Positions 7,185 through 13,983 of a stretch of DNA of 28,394 nucleotides are shown here, piece after piece. The stretch is from Streptomyces sp. NBS 14/10 (GTDB lineage: Bacteria > Actinomycetota > Actinomycetes > Streptomycetales > Streptomycetaceae), in NCBI RefSeq assembly GCF_002224125.1, contig NZ_NCSM01000026.1:1-28394 (forward strand), given 5' to 3'. Below the pieces are notes generated by a model. It saw nothing but the letters and a program-made list of their open reading frames with translations. It searched no databases and was not told the origin of the DNA. The position numbers and the translations under genes are program-made. The stretch's first letter is position 1. Each line of letters starts with the position of its first letter.

Positions 7185-8399
7185 GTGATCCCCCGAGACC
7201 CACTGGAAGCGCTGACCCGCGGGCCCGCCGGTTTCCTCCGCTCCTCCTGGCCCTGGCGGTCCGCCGGCTATCTGCTCGCGGGCGGGGTGCCGGGGGTCGC
7301 GTGCGGGCTCGCGGTGGCGGGCGTGGCCGCCTCCTGGGCGCGGATCGGCGCGGCGACGGCCGTGGTGTGCGCGCTGCTCGTGCTGGGCTGCGCCACCGTC
7401 GCGGCCCGCCCGTGGGAACGGCGGCGGCTGCGCCTGGTCGCGCCCCACACCAAGCTCAACGCCAAGCTCAACGCCAAGCCGTACGCACAGCCCCTCGCCA
7501 AGCCGTACGGACAGCCGTACGCGCGCGAGATCGGCCACGGCGCGCTGTCCGTCCTCGCCCTCGGCTGGGTCGATCTGGCTGTGGTCCTGGTGTCGTTGGG
7601 GATCCCCGGCGCGCTGCTCGCCGCGCCGCTGCAGCCCGAGGCCCCGCCCTGGGCCCGGCTCGGCGGCCCGCTCGCGGGTGCGCTGCTGCTGCCGGTGGCC
7701 GCGTATCCGATCGCCGCCTGGGCGGGGGCGCGGGCGGCCGTATCGCTGGCCGTACTGGCGCCCGGCGACGCGGAGCTGACGGAGGTACGGCGGTCCCGGG
7801 CGCGCCTGGTGGACGCGTACGAGGCGGAGCGGCGCCGGATCGAGCGGGATCTGCACGACGGGGCCCAGCAGCGCCTGGTCGCGCTGACCATGAAGCTGGG
7901 CCTGGCGGGGCTCGACCTGCCCGCCGGGTCGCGCGCGGCGCGCGAGGTGGCGGAGGCGCACCGGATGGCCAAGGACGCGCTCGCCGAGCTGCGCGAGCTG
8001 ATCCGCGGGGTGCATCCGCAGGTGCTGACCGAGCGGGGGCTGCCCGCGGCGGTGCGGGACGTGGCGACGCGCTCGCCGATGCCGGTGGACCTCGATGTCG
8101 ACCTGGAGCGGCGGCTGCCGCCCGCCGTGGAGGCCGCGGGCTACTTCGCGGTGTGCGAGGCGCTGGCCAACGCGGCCCGGCACAGCGGCGCGGACCGGCT
8201 GCGGGTCGGCGGGCGGCTGCGCGGCGGGGTGCTGGTGCTCGAGGTGACCGACGACGGGCGCGGGGGCGCGGACCCGGCCGCCGGGACCGGGCTGACCGGG
8301 CTCGCCGACCGGGTCGCGGCCGTGGACGGCAGAATGCTGCTGTCCAGCCCGGTCGGCGGGCCGACCCGGCTGCGAGTGGAGATTCCGTGCGGCGGTTGA
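7185..8399 (+). CDS. NarL/DesK-type sensor histidine kinase
   Basis: 404-aa membrane sensor kinase. The N-terminal ~200 residues contain about four hydrophobic segments (around AGYLLAGGVPGVACGLAVAG, ATAVVCALLVLGCATVA, WVDLAVVLVSLGIPGALLAA, LAGALLLPVAAYPIAAW) with little outside loop, so it may sense within the membrane. The HisKA_3 dimerisation domain reads RRRIERDLHDGAQQRL with His224 as phosphoacceptor. The HATPase_c domain shows EALANAARHSGA (N box), TDDGRGG and TGLTGLADRVAAV (G boxes). I take the GTG at 7185 because homologues usually begin VIPRDPLEAL-like; upstream residues look non-coding. A tandem KLNA/KPYA repeat (residues 90-113) lies in a hydrophilic loop. It overlaps the response regulator by 13 nt and is divergent from the ABC exporter. 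Confidence 0.92.
   Translation: MIPRDPLEALTRGPAGFLRSSWPWRSAGYLLAGGVPGVACGLAVAGVAASWARIGAATAVVCALLVLGCATVAARPWERRRLRLVAPHTKLNAKLNAKPYAQPLAKPYGQPYAREIGHGALSVLALGWVDLAVVLVSLGIPGALLAAPLQPEAPPWARLGGPLAGALLLPVAAYPIAAWAGARAAVSLAVLAPGDAELTEVRRSRARLVDAYEAERRRIERDLHDGAQQRLVALTMKLGLAGLDLPAGSRAAREVAEAHRMAKDALAELRELIRGVHPQVLTERGLPAAVRDVATRSPMPVDLDVDLERRLPPAVEAAGYFAVCEALANAARHSGADRLRVGGRLRGGVLVLEVTDDGRGGADPAAGTGLTGLADRVAAVDGRMLLSSPVGGPTRLRVEIPCGG
7452..7523. repeat. Six degenerate 12-bp in-frame repeats in the kinase gene
   Basis: Units AAGCTCAACGCC (x2, exact), AAGCCGTACGCA, CAGCCCCTCGCC, AAGCCGTACGGA and CAGCCGTACGCG encode KLNA KLNA KPYA QPLA KPYG QPYA, in the loop between two pairs of membrane segments. 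Confidence 0.85.
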
Positions 8400-9037
8400 G
8401 CGTGGTGATTGCGGAGGACGCCGTACTGCTGCGCGAGGGCCTGGTGAGCCTGCTTGAGCGGTTCGGGCACCGCGTTCCGGCGGCCGTCGGCGACGGCCCT
8501 TCGCTGGTCGCGGCCGCCCTGGAGCATGAGCCCGACGTCGTGATCGCCGATGTGCGGATGCCGCCCGGCTTCACCGACGAGGGGCTGCGGGCGGTGCGCG
8601 AACTCCAGGCGCTGCGGCCGTCCCTGGCGGTCCTGGTGCTCAGCCAGTACGTCGAGCAGACCTTCGCCGAGGAGCTGCTGGCGGCCCGGCGCGGCGCGGG
8701 CACCGGCTATCTGCTCAAGGACCGGGTCGGCGACGTCTCCGAGTTCACCGACTCGCTGGCGCGGGTGGCCGACGGCGGTACGGTGATCGACCCCGAGGTG
8801 GTGCGGCAGCTGCTGGCCCGCGGGAAGGACCCGCTGCGCCGCCTCACCCCGCGCGAGCGCGAGGTGCTGGCGCTGATGGCCGAGGGCCGCTCCAACTCCG
8901 CGGTGGCCCGGGCCCTGGTGGTCACCGAGGCGGCGGTCGCCAAGCACATCGCGAACATCCTGCTCAAGCTGGATCTCCCGCCCGCCCCGGACGACCACCG
9001 CCGGGTGCTGGCGGTCCTGGCGTATCTGCGGGGCTGA
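8387..9037 (+). CDS. NarL/FixJ-family response regulator
   Basis: 216-aa DNA-binding response regulator paired with the preceding kinase. The receiver domain begins LSVVIAEDAVLLREGL; Asp55 in DVVIADVRMPP is the phosphoacceptor, VLSQY supplies the Ser switch and LLKDR the conserved Lys. The LuxR-type HTH is TPREREVLALMAEGRSNSAV followed by TEAAVAKHIANILLKLDL. The start is placed at the GTG at 8387, overlapping the kinase 3' end; the TTG at 8396 or GTG at 8402 are alternatives. The overlap implies translational coupling. The likely target is the divergent ABC exporter promoter, inferred from position only. The stop codon lies in an 11-bp tandem repeat. Confidence 0.93.
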   Translation: MRRLSVVIAEDAVLLREGLVSLLERFGHRVPAAVGDGPSLVAAALEHEPDVVIADVRMPPGFTDEGLRAVRELQALRPSLAVLVLSQYVEQTFAEELLAARRGAGTGYLLKDRVGDVSEFTDSLARVADGGTVIDPEVVRQLLARGKDPLRRLTPREREVLALMAEGRSNSAVARALVVTEAAVAKHIANILLKLDLPPAPDDHRRVLAVLAYLRG

Positions 9038-9060
9038 GGCGGGGCTGAGGCGCGGCTGAG
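9028..9060. repeat. Three 11-bp tandem repeats over the regulator stop codon
   Basis: GCGGGGCTGAG (9028-9038), an exact second copy (9039-9049) and GCGCGGCTGAG (9050-9060). Each unit carries the CTGA that supplies the stop of the response regulator, so TGA is present three times. They lie in the 45-bp gap before the converging Ppx/GppA gene. Confidence 0.9.
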
Positions 9061-9082
9061 ACAAAGGCCGGTACCGGGCGGC

Positions 9083-10177
9083 TCAGGTCCAGGGAATGGT
9101 GGCGGTCTGGAGCCGCCCGGACCCGTACCGGCCGCGGGCTGTCGGCAGGGCCACGACGGAGGCGCCCACGGGGGCGCCCGCGACCTCGTGTGAAGGGCTG
9201 GGGACCGGGTGTGTCTCCAGCTCCCGGAGCCGGTCGAGCAGGACCCCTTCGCGCAGCGCCCAGGGGCAGATCCGCAGCTGTTCGATGCCCAGGACGTCCA
9301 TCGCGGCCTCCGCGACGACCGCACCGGCCAGGGCCTGGTGGGCGCGGGCGGCGGAGATCCCGCGCAGCCGGGCGCGCTCGGCCGCGCTCCTGGCGGCCAG
9401 CCGCGGCACCCAGGCGCCCAGCCGGTCCCGGTCCAGGACCCGTTCGGCGTACGGCCCGGCCTTGGCCTTCGGCGCGCCGGTCAGCCGGGCCAGCTGGGCG
9501 AAGGTCCTGGAGCTGCCGACGTGGGTCCGCGGCTCGGGCTGGCCGAGCAGCTCCTCGGCGGTTTCGCTGATGACGGACCGTACGAACTGGCGCAGCGCCT
9601 TGACGTCCCCCTTCTTCACCGGTCCGGTCTCGGGCAGATGATGGCGGGTCAGCCGCCCGGCGCCCAGCGGTACGGACAGGGCGACGGCGGGCTCGGCGCG
9701 GCTGCCGCAGGCGAGCTCCAGGGAGCCGCCGCCGATGTCGAGCAGCAGCATCTCCCCGGCCGACCAGCCGTACCAGCCGCGCGCCGCCAGGAAGGTGAGC
9801 CGCGCCTCCTCCTCGCCGGTCATGAACGTCAGCCGGATCCCGGTCGCGTCCTCGACCTCGGCGAGTACGGTCGGCCGATTGGCGGCGTCGCGGATCGCGG
9901 AGGTGGCGAACGGCACCATCGTGTCCACGCCGTGGGACTCGGCGACCGCCGCGGCCTCGGTCACCGCGGCGACCACCCGCTTGATCGCCTCCTGCTCGAT
10001 CACGCCCTGCCGGTCGGTGGACTCCGCCAGCCGCACCGGCCGTTTGAGCGAGGTCACCGGTTCGGGCGGACCGCCCGGCGTGAGGTCGGCGATACCGAGA
10101 TGGGCCGACTGGGAACCGATGTCGAGCACTCCGAGACGCATGTCTGCTGACTGTCCGTTCCCTGGAATTTCACTCAT
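9083..10177 (-). CDS. Ppx/GppA-family phosphatase (exopolyphosphatase-like)
   Basis: 364-aa protein of the ASKHA-fold Ppx/GppA family, which hydrolyses polyphosphate or converts pppGpp to ppGpp. Visible motifs are GVLDIGSQSAHLGIADL (first phosphate-binding loop), PFATSAIRDAANR, MTGEEEARLTFLAARGW (Glu-rich catalytic segment), LLLDIGGGSLELA (second phosphate loop) and VPLGAGRLTR. The first loop reads GSQS where GSNS or GTNS is usual. The start at 10177 is supported by AAGGAAAC just upstream; a second in-frame ATG at 10141 (MRLGVLDIG) matches the family start better, so the first 12 residues are uncertain. It is divergent from the metallo-beta-lactamase-fold gene. Polyphosphate versus pppGpp activity cannot be decided from sequence. 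Confidence 0.9.
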   Translation of the reverse strand: MSEIPGNGQSADMRLGVLDIGSQSAHLGIADLTPGGPPEPVTSLKRPVRLAESTDRQGVIEQEAIKRVVAAVTEAAAVAESHGVDTMVPFATSAIRDAANRPTVLAEVEDATGIRLTFMTGEEEARLTFLAARGWYGWSAGEMLLLDIGGGSLELACGSRAEPAVALSVPLGAGRLTRHHLPETGPVKKGDVKALRQFVRSVISETAEELLGQPEPRTHVGSSRTFAQLARLTGAPKAKAGPYAERVLDRDRLGAWVPRLAARSAAERARLRGISAARAHQALAGAVVAEAAMDVLGIEQLRICPWALREGVLLDRLRELETHPVPSPSHEVAGAPVGASVVALPTARGRYGSGRLQTATIPWT

Positions 10178-10362
10178 TGTTTCCTTTCCGTCGGAAGGTT
10201 CCCGGCCATCCGACCTGTGATGCCGGGTTTGATGCGGGTCGGCAGGAAGGTGTCACCAGGGCGGGTGATACGCGCCGGCCCCGCTCATGGGCCGCCGACA
10301 CCGTCCCGGCGGGGCCCGTGTGCCAGTTGACAACGCGGTCAGGCCCGGAACCATCGGGGGGA

Positions 10363-10391
10363 TTGGGCCGGATTCACGTCGTGCCTACGAT
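10363..10391 (+). promoter_or_regulatory. Candidate promoter for the MBL-fold gene
   Basis: TTGGGC (10363-10368), 17-bp spacer, TACGAT (10386-10391), about 60 bp before the ATG. A TTGACA at 10327-10332 upstream has no matching -10 at normal spacing. The rest of the 274-bp gap (10178-10451) shows no coding signal. Confidence 0.4.
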
Positions 10392-10451
10392 CATGGACAA
10401 GACCGTCATGGTGAGCGGCACCGTCAGAGTGAGAGGCAGCGGGACACAGCG

Positions 10452-11240
10452 ATGAGCGAGTCGATTTCTCCGGGAGCCTTGGCCGTGCGCTATCTGGGAG
10501 GGCCCACCGCGACCCTCGACATCGGTGGCGTACGACTGCTGACCGATCCGACGTTCGACCCGCCCGGGGACTATCCCATCGGCGAGCGCAAGCTCGTCAA
10601 GACCGCGGGCCCGGCCGTCGCGACCTCCGGCCTCGGCCCCGTCGACGCGGTGCTGCTCTCGCACGACCAGCACCCGGACAACCTCGACCGGGCGGGCCGC
10701 GCCTATCTCGACCACGCGGACCTGGTGCTCTCCACGGCGTCCGCGCGGGAGCGGCTGGGCGCGACCGTAACGGCGCTGCCGAACTGGGAGACCTTCGAAC
10801 TGCCGCGCCCGGCCGGCGGCACGCTGCGGATCACCGGCGTCCCGGCCCAGCACGGCCCGGACGGCACCGAGCATCTGGTCGGCGAGGTGACCGGTTTCGT
10901 GGTGTCGGGGGGCGGGCTGCCGACGGTGTATGTGAGCGGCGACAACGCCTCGCTGGACGTGGTGCGCGCGATCGCCGAGCGGATGGGGCCGGTGGATGTG
11001 GCCCTGCTGTTCGCGGGCGCCGCCTCGACCCCGCTGGTCCCCGGGGGCTTTCTGACCCTGGCCAGCGATCAGGCGGCCCAGGCGGTGCAGATCCTCGGCG
11101 CGCGGCAGGTCGTACCGCTGCACTTCGAGCACTGGGGGCATTTCACGCAGGGCGCCGACACGCTGGTCGACGCCTTCGAGGCGGCGGGTCTGACGGAGCG
11201 GCTGCACCTGCTGAAGCCCGGCGAGCGGATCGAGCTTTGA
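10452..11240 (+). CDS. Metallo-beta-lactamase-fold hydrolase (UlaG-like)
   Basis: 262-aa predicted cytoplasmic metallohydrolase. The opening GALAVRYLGGPTATLDIGGVRLLTDPTFDPPGDY is typical of the UlaG-like branch (beta-lactamase superfamily 2/3). The metal motif is LLSHDQHPDN (His71, His74, Asp76, with Asn77 replacing the second His of HxHxDH). Further ligands are probably in PAQHGPDG, YVSGDNAS and VPLHFEHWGHF. The ATG at 10452 is chosen because the conserved fold starts ~12 residues later; the weak GAGAGG ribosome-binding site is 15 nt upstream. It is divergent from the Ppx-like gene. UlaG proteins include lactonases and N-acyl-phosphatidylethanolamine-type phosphodiesterases; the substrate here is unknown. 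Confidence 0.88.
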   Translation: MSESISPGALAVRYLGGPTATLDIGGVRLLTDPTFDPPGDYPIGERKLVKTAGPAVATSGLGPVDAVLLSHDQHPDNLDRAGRAYLDHADLVLSTASARERLGATVTALPNWETFELPRPAGGTLRITGVPAQHGPDGTEHLVGEVTGFVVSGGGLPTVYVSGDNASLDVVRAIAERMGPVDVALLFAGAASTPLVPGGFLTLASDQAAQAVQILGARQVVPLHFEHWGHFTQGADTLVDAFEAAGLTERLHLLKPGERIEL

Positions 11241-11258
11241 GGACCATTCCTGACCATT

Positions 11259-11283
11259 CCTGAGGGCGCTCGGCGCCTTCAGG
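11259..11283 (+). terminator. Hairpin after the MBL-fold gene
   Basis: CCTGAGGGCGC-tcg-GCGCCTTCAGG: an 11-bp stem with one G-U pair and a 3-nt loop, 18 bp after the stop codon. There is no U-run, as is common in Streptomyces. It is preceded by a 10-bp direct duplication, GACCATTCCT, at 11242-11261. Confidence 0.65.
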
Positions 11284-11315
11284 AACCGGCGCTGAACCGG
11301 CGTCGAATCGGCGTT
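11283..11315. repeat. Three 11-bp tandem repeats upstream of the nuclease gene
   Basis: GAACCGGCGCT (11283-11293), GAACCGGCGTC (11294-11304) and GAATCGGCGTT (11305-11315) directly follow the hairpin. The remaining ~170 bp to the nuclease GTG contain a pyrimidine-rich stretch and no recognised gene. Confidence 0.8.
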
Positions 11316-11484
11316 TTCACGTAACGTTGGCCGACCGGCGGGCCCAGGGCCCTTGTCGGTCCATATCTACGCGCGTATTTTTGGCCCGGATTCCAAGTCG
11401 TCGCATTTCCCGCGCATTTCCTCCGCTTCTTCCCCGATTCTTCCCCGCGTCCCGCCATTCCCTCGTGCGAGAAAGAGCTTCATC

Positions 11485-13911
11485 GTGCCCGAACACATAC
11501 CCGCGGCGCTGCGTGGCCGTGGTGTCAAGGTTGCCGTCCTCGTAGCGCTTCCCGTCGGTCTCGTCGGATCGCTCATCGCCCTCCCCCTCACCGCCCAGGC
11601 CGCGCCGTCCGCGGACGCCGTCATCTCCGAGGTCTACGGAGGCGGCGGCAACTCGGGCGCGTCCCTCACCCATGACTTCATCGAGCTGGGCAACTCCGGC
11701 ACCGGGTCGTTCGACCTGAGCGGCTGGTCCGTCCAGTACCTGGGCGGTTCGCCCAGTTCCTCCTCCAAGTGGCAGGTGACCCCGCTCACCGGCAACATCC
11801 CCGCGGGCGGCACCTACCTGGTCCAGGAGGCCAAGGGCTCCGGCGGCGACACCGCCCCGCCGACCCCCGACGCCACCGGCACCATCGCCATGTCGGCGAC
11901 CAGCGGCACCGTGGCACTGGTCCACTCGACCACCGCGCTCACCTGCCTGACCGCCGAGGACTGCGCGGCGGACGGCACCGTCAAGGACCTGGCCGGCTTC
12001 GGCACCGCCGCGGTCCGCGAGTCCGCTCCCGCCACCGGCGCGGGCAACACCACCTCCGTCTCGCGCGACGCCGGGTTCCATGACACCGACGACAACGCGG
12101 CCGACTTCACCGGCTCCGCCCCGAGCCCCCGCAACACCACGGGCACCGGCGGCACCCCGACGCCCGAGCCCACCCCGGAGCCCACCGACACCAACCCCGG
12201 GCCGCTGCGCGTCCACGACATCCAGGGCACCACCCGGATCTCCCCGCAGAGCGGCAAGTCCGTCACCAATGTGCCCGGTGTGGTGACCGGCGTGCGCTCC
12301 ACCGGCTCCAAGGGCTACTGGATCCAGGACCCCGGGGCCGACGGGAACGCGGCCACCAGCGAGGGCGTCTTCGTCTTCTCCGGCTCCACCACCCCGCAGG
12401 TCAAGGTCGGCGACTCGGTGCTGGTCTCGGGCAAGGTGAGCGAGTACTACCCCGGCGGCAAGAGCAGCGGCACGCAGTCCGTCACCGAACTGACCGCACC
12501 CACGGCCGTGGTGCTCTCCTCCGGCAACGAGCTGCCGGAGGCGGAGGCCGTCGACCCGGCCACGCTGCCCGACGCGTACGCGCCGCAGGCCCAGGGCGGC
12601 GGCATCGAGTCCCTGGAGCTGAAGCCCGACGCCTACGCGCTGGACTGGCTCGAGGCGCACGAGGGCATGCGGGTGCGGATCGGCGACTCCCGCGTGGTGG
12701 GCGCCACCAACGGCTACGGCGAGACGTGGATCACCACCAAGCCGCGGCAGAACCCGACCCCGCGCGGCGGCACCGTCCTCACCGGCTACGACAACCCCAA
12801 CTCCGGGCGCCTGCTGATCGCCTCGCTCACCGGCGACCAGCTCAAGGCCGATGTCGGCGACACCCTCACCGGCACCACCGAGGGCCCCGTGGACTACGCC
12901 AACTACGGCGGCTACAACATCCAGGCGACGGCCCTCGGGAAGGTCACCTCAGGCGGGCTCACCCCGGAAGTGGCGAAGAAGGGCAAGGCCAACGAGGTCT
13001 CCGTCGCCACGTACAACGTCGAGAACCTCGACCCGACGGACCCGCGGAGCAAGTTCGACCGGCTCGCCGAGGGCGTCGTCAAGAACCTGGCCACCCCGGA
13101 CATCGTGAGCCTGGAGGAGATCCAGGACAACAACGGTGCCAAGGACGACGGCACGGTCGCGGCCGACAAGACCATCGCCCAGTTCATCGACGCCATCAAG
13201 GCGGCCGGCGGCCCCACCTACGACTGGCGCTCCGTCGACCCGGTCAACGACGCGGACGGCGGCGAGCCCGGTGGCAACATCCGCAACGTCTTCCTCTTCA
13301 ACCCGCGGCGTGTGAGCTTCGTGGACCGTCCGGGCGGCGACGCCACCACGGCCGTCGAGGCGGTCGGCGACGGCAGCAAGGGCGTCAGGCTGTCGGTCTC
13401 GCCGGGCCGGATCAACCCCACCTCCGACGCCTGGAAGAGCAGCCGCAAGCCACTCGTCGGCGAGTTCACCTTCCGCGGCGAGAAGCTCTTCGTGGTCGGC
13501 AACCACTTCAACTCCAAGGGCGGGGACCAGCCGGTGCACGGCGCCTTCCAGCCCCCGACGCTCGGTTCCGAGACCCAGCGCACGGCCCAGGCCAAGGAGG
13601 TCAACACCTTCGTCTCCGGTCTGCTCGCCAAGGACGCGAGGGCCCGGGTCGTGGTCCTCGGTGACATGAACGACTTCCAGTTCTCCAAGCCGCTGGCCAC
13701 GCTGACCGAGGGCGGCGTCCTCACGGACCTGATCAACACCCTTCCGGCCGGCGAGCGGTACAGCTACGTGTACGACGGCAACGCGCAGACGCTGGACCAC
13801 ATCCTGGTCTCGCCCGCCATCAAGAAGCCCGAGTACGACGTCGTCCACATCAACGCCGAGTTCTCCGACCAGAGCAGCGACCACGACCCGCAGGTCGTCC
13901 GCTTCAAGTAG
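11485..13911 (+). CDS. Secreted LTD- and EEP-domain endonuclease (ExeM/NucH-like)
   Basis: 808-aa predicted extracellular DNase. The signal peptide is RGRGVKVAVLVALPVGLVGS... ending at AQA|AP (cleavage after residue 39). It is followed by a lamin-tail domain (AVISEVYGGGGNSG ... DFIELGNSG ... LSGWSVQYLGG), a Pro/Thr/Glu linker, an OB-like middle domain (VTGVRSTGSKGYWIQDPG ... VKVGDSVLVSGKVSEYY) and a C-terminal endonuclease/exonuclease/phosphatase domain from ~505. Catalytic motifs are ATYNVENL, SLEEIQDNNG (metal Glu), VGNHFNSKGG (His), LGDMNDFQ (Asp727, Asn729) and SSDHDPQV (Asp799, His800). The GTG at 11485 follows AGAAAGAG and begins at the signal peptide; an earlier in-frame start at 11353 would spoil it. 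The likely role is to degrade external DNA for phosphate or nucleosides. Regulation is unknown. Confidence 0.92.
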   Translation: MPEHIPAALRGRGVKVAVLVALPVGLVGSLIALPLTAQAAPSADAVISEVYGGGGNSGASLTHDFIELGNSGTGSFDLSGWSVQYLGGSPSSSSKWQVTPLTGNIPAGGTYLVQEAKGSGGDTAPPTPDATGTIAMSATSGTVALVHSTTALTCLTAEDCAADGTVKDLAGFGTAAVRESAPATGAGNTTSVSRDAGFHDTDDNAADFTGSAPSPRNTTGTGGTPTPEPTPEPTDTNPGPLRVHDIQGTTRISPQSGKSVTNVPGVVTGVRSTGSKGYWIQDPGADGNAATSEGVFVFSGSTTPQVKVGDSVLVSGKVSEYYPGGKSSGTQSVTELTAPTAVVLSSGNELPEAEAVDPATLPDAYAPQAQGGGIESLELKPDAYALDWLEAHEGMRVRIGDSRVVGATNGYGETWITTKPRQNPTPRGGTVLTGYDNPNSGRLLIASLTGDQLKADVGDTLTGTTEGPVDYANYGGYNIQATALGKVTSGGLTPEVAKKGKANEVSVATYNVENLDPTDPRSKFDRLAEGVVKNLATPDIVSLEEIQDNNGAKDDGTVAADKTIAQFIDAIKAAGGPTYDWRSVDPVNDADGGEPGGNIRNVFLFNPRRVSFVDRPGGDATTAVEAVGDGSKGVRLSVSPGRINPTSDAWKSSRKPLVGEFTFRGEKLFVVGNHFNSKGGDQPVHGAFQPPTLGSETQRTAQAKEVNTFVSGLLAKDARARVVVLGDMNDFQFSKPLATLTEGGVLTDLINTLPAGERYSYVYDGNAQTLDHILVSPAIKKPEYDVVHINAEFSDQSSDHDPQVVRFK

Positions 13912-13920
13912 GCGACGTTT

Positions 13921-13953
13921 CGTGTGGCGTGCACACCGTGTGCACGCCACACG
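13921..13953. terminator. Very strong bidirectional hairpin terminator
   Basis: CGTGTGGCGTGCACA-ccg-TGTGCACGCCACACG: a perfect 15-bp stem with a 3-nt loop, 9 bp after the nuclease stop and 30 bp before the stop of the converging CBM2 gene. No U-run. It probably ends transcription from both sides. Confidence 0.85.
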
Positions 13954-13983
13954 TGCGTTGGGGCAGAAACAAGCCGGCCCCGC

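Noticed and set aside
10327..10332. Consensus TTGACA as -35 of the MBL gene
   Set aside because: No -10-like hexamer 16-18 bp downstream; the pair at 10363/10386 is better spaced.
10177..10455. Small + open frame of 92 aa between Ppx and MBL genes
   Set aside because: Overlaps the Ppx ribosome-binding site and promoter region; composition not protein-like and no domain.
11316..11484. PHO box upstream of the secreted nuclease
   Set aside because: GTTTTCACGTAACG only loosely resembles GTTCACC direct repeats; no second well-spaced unit.
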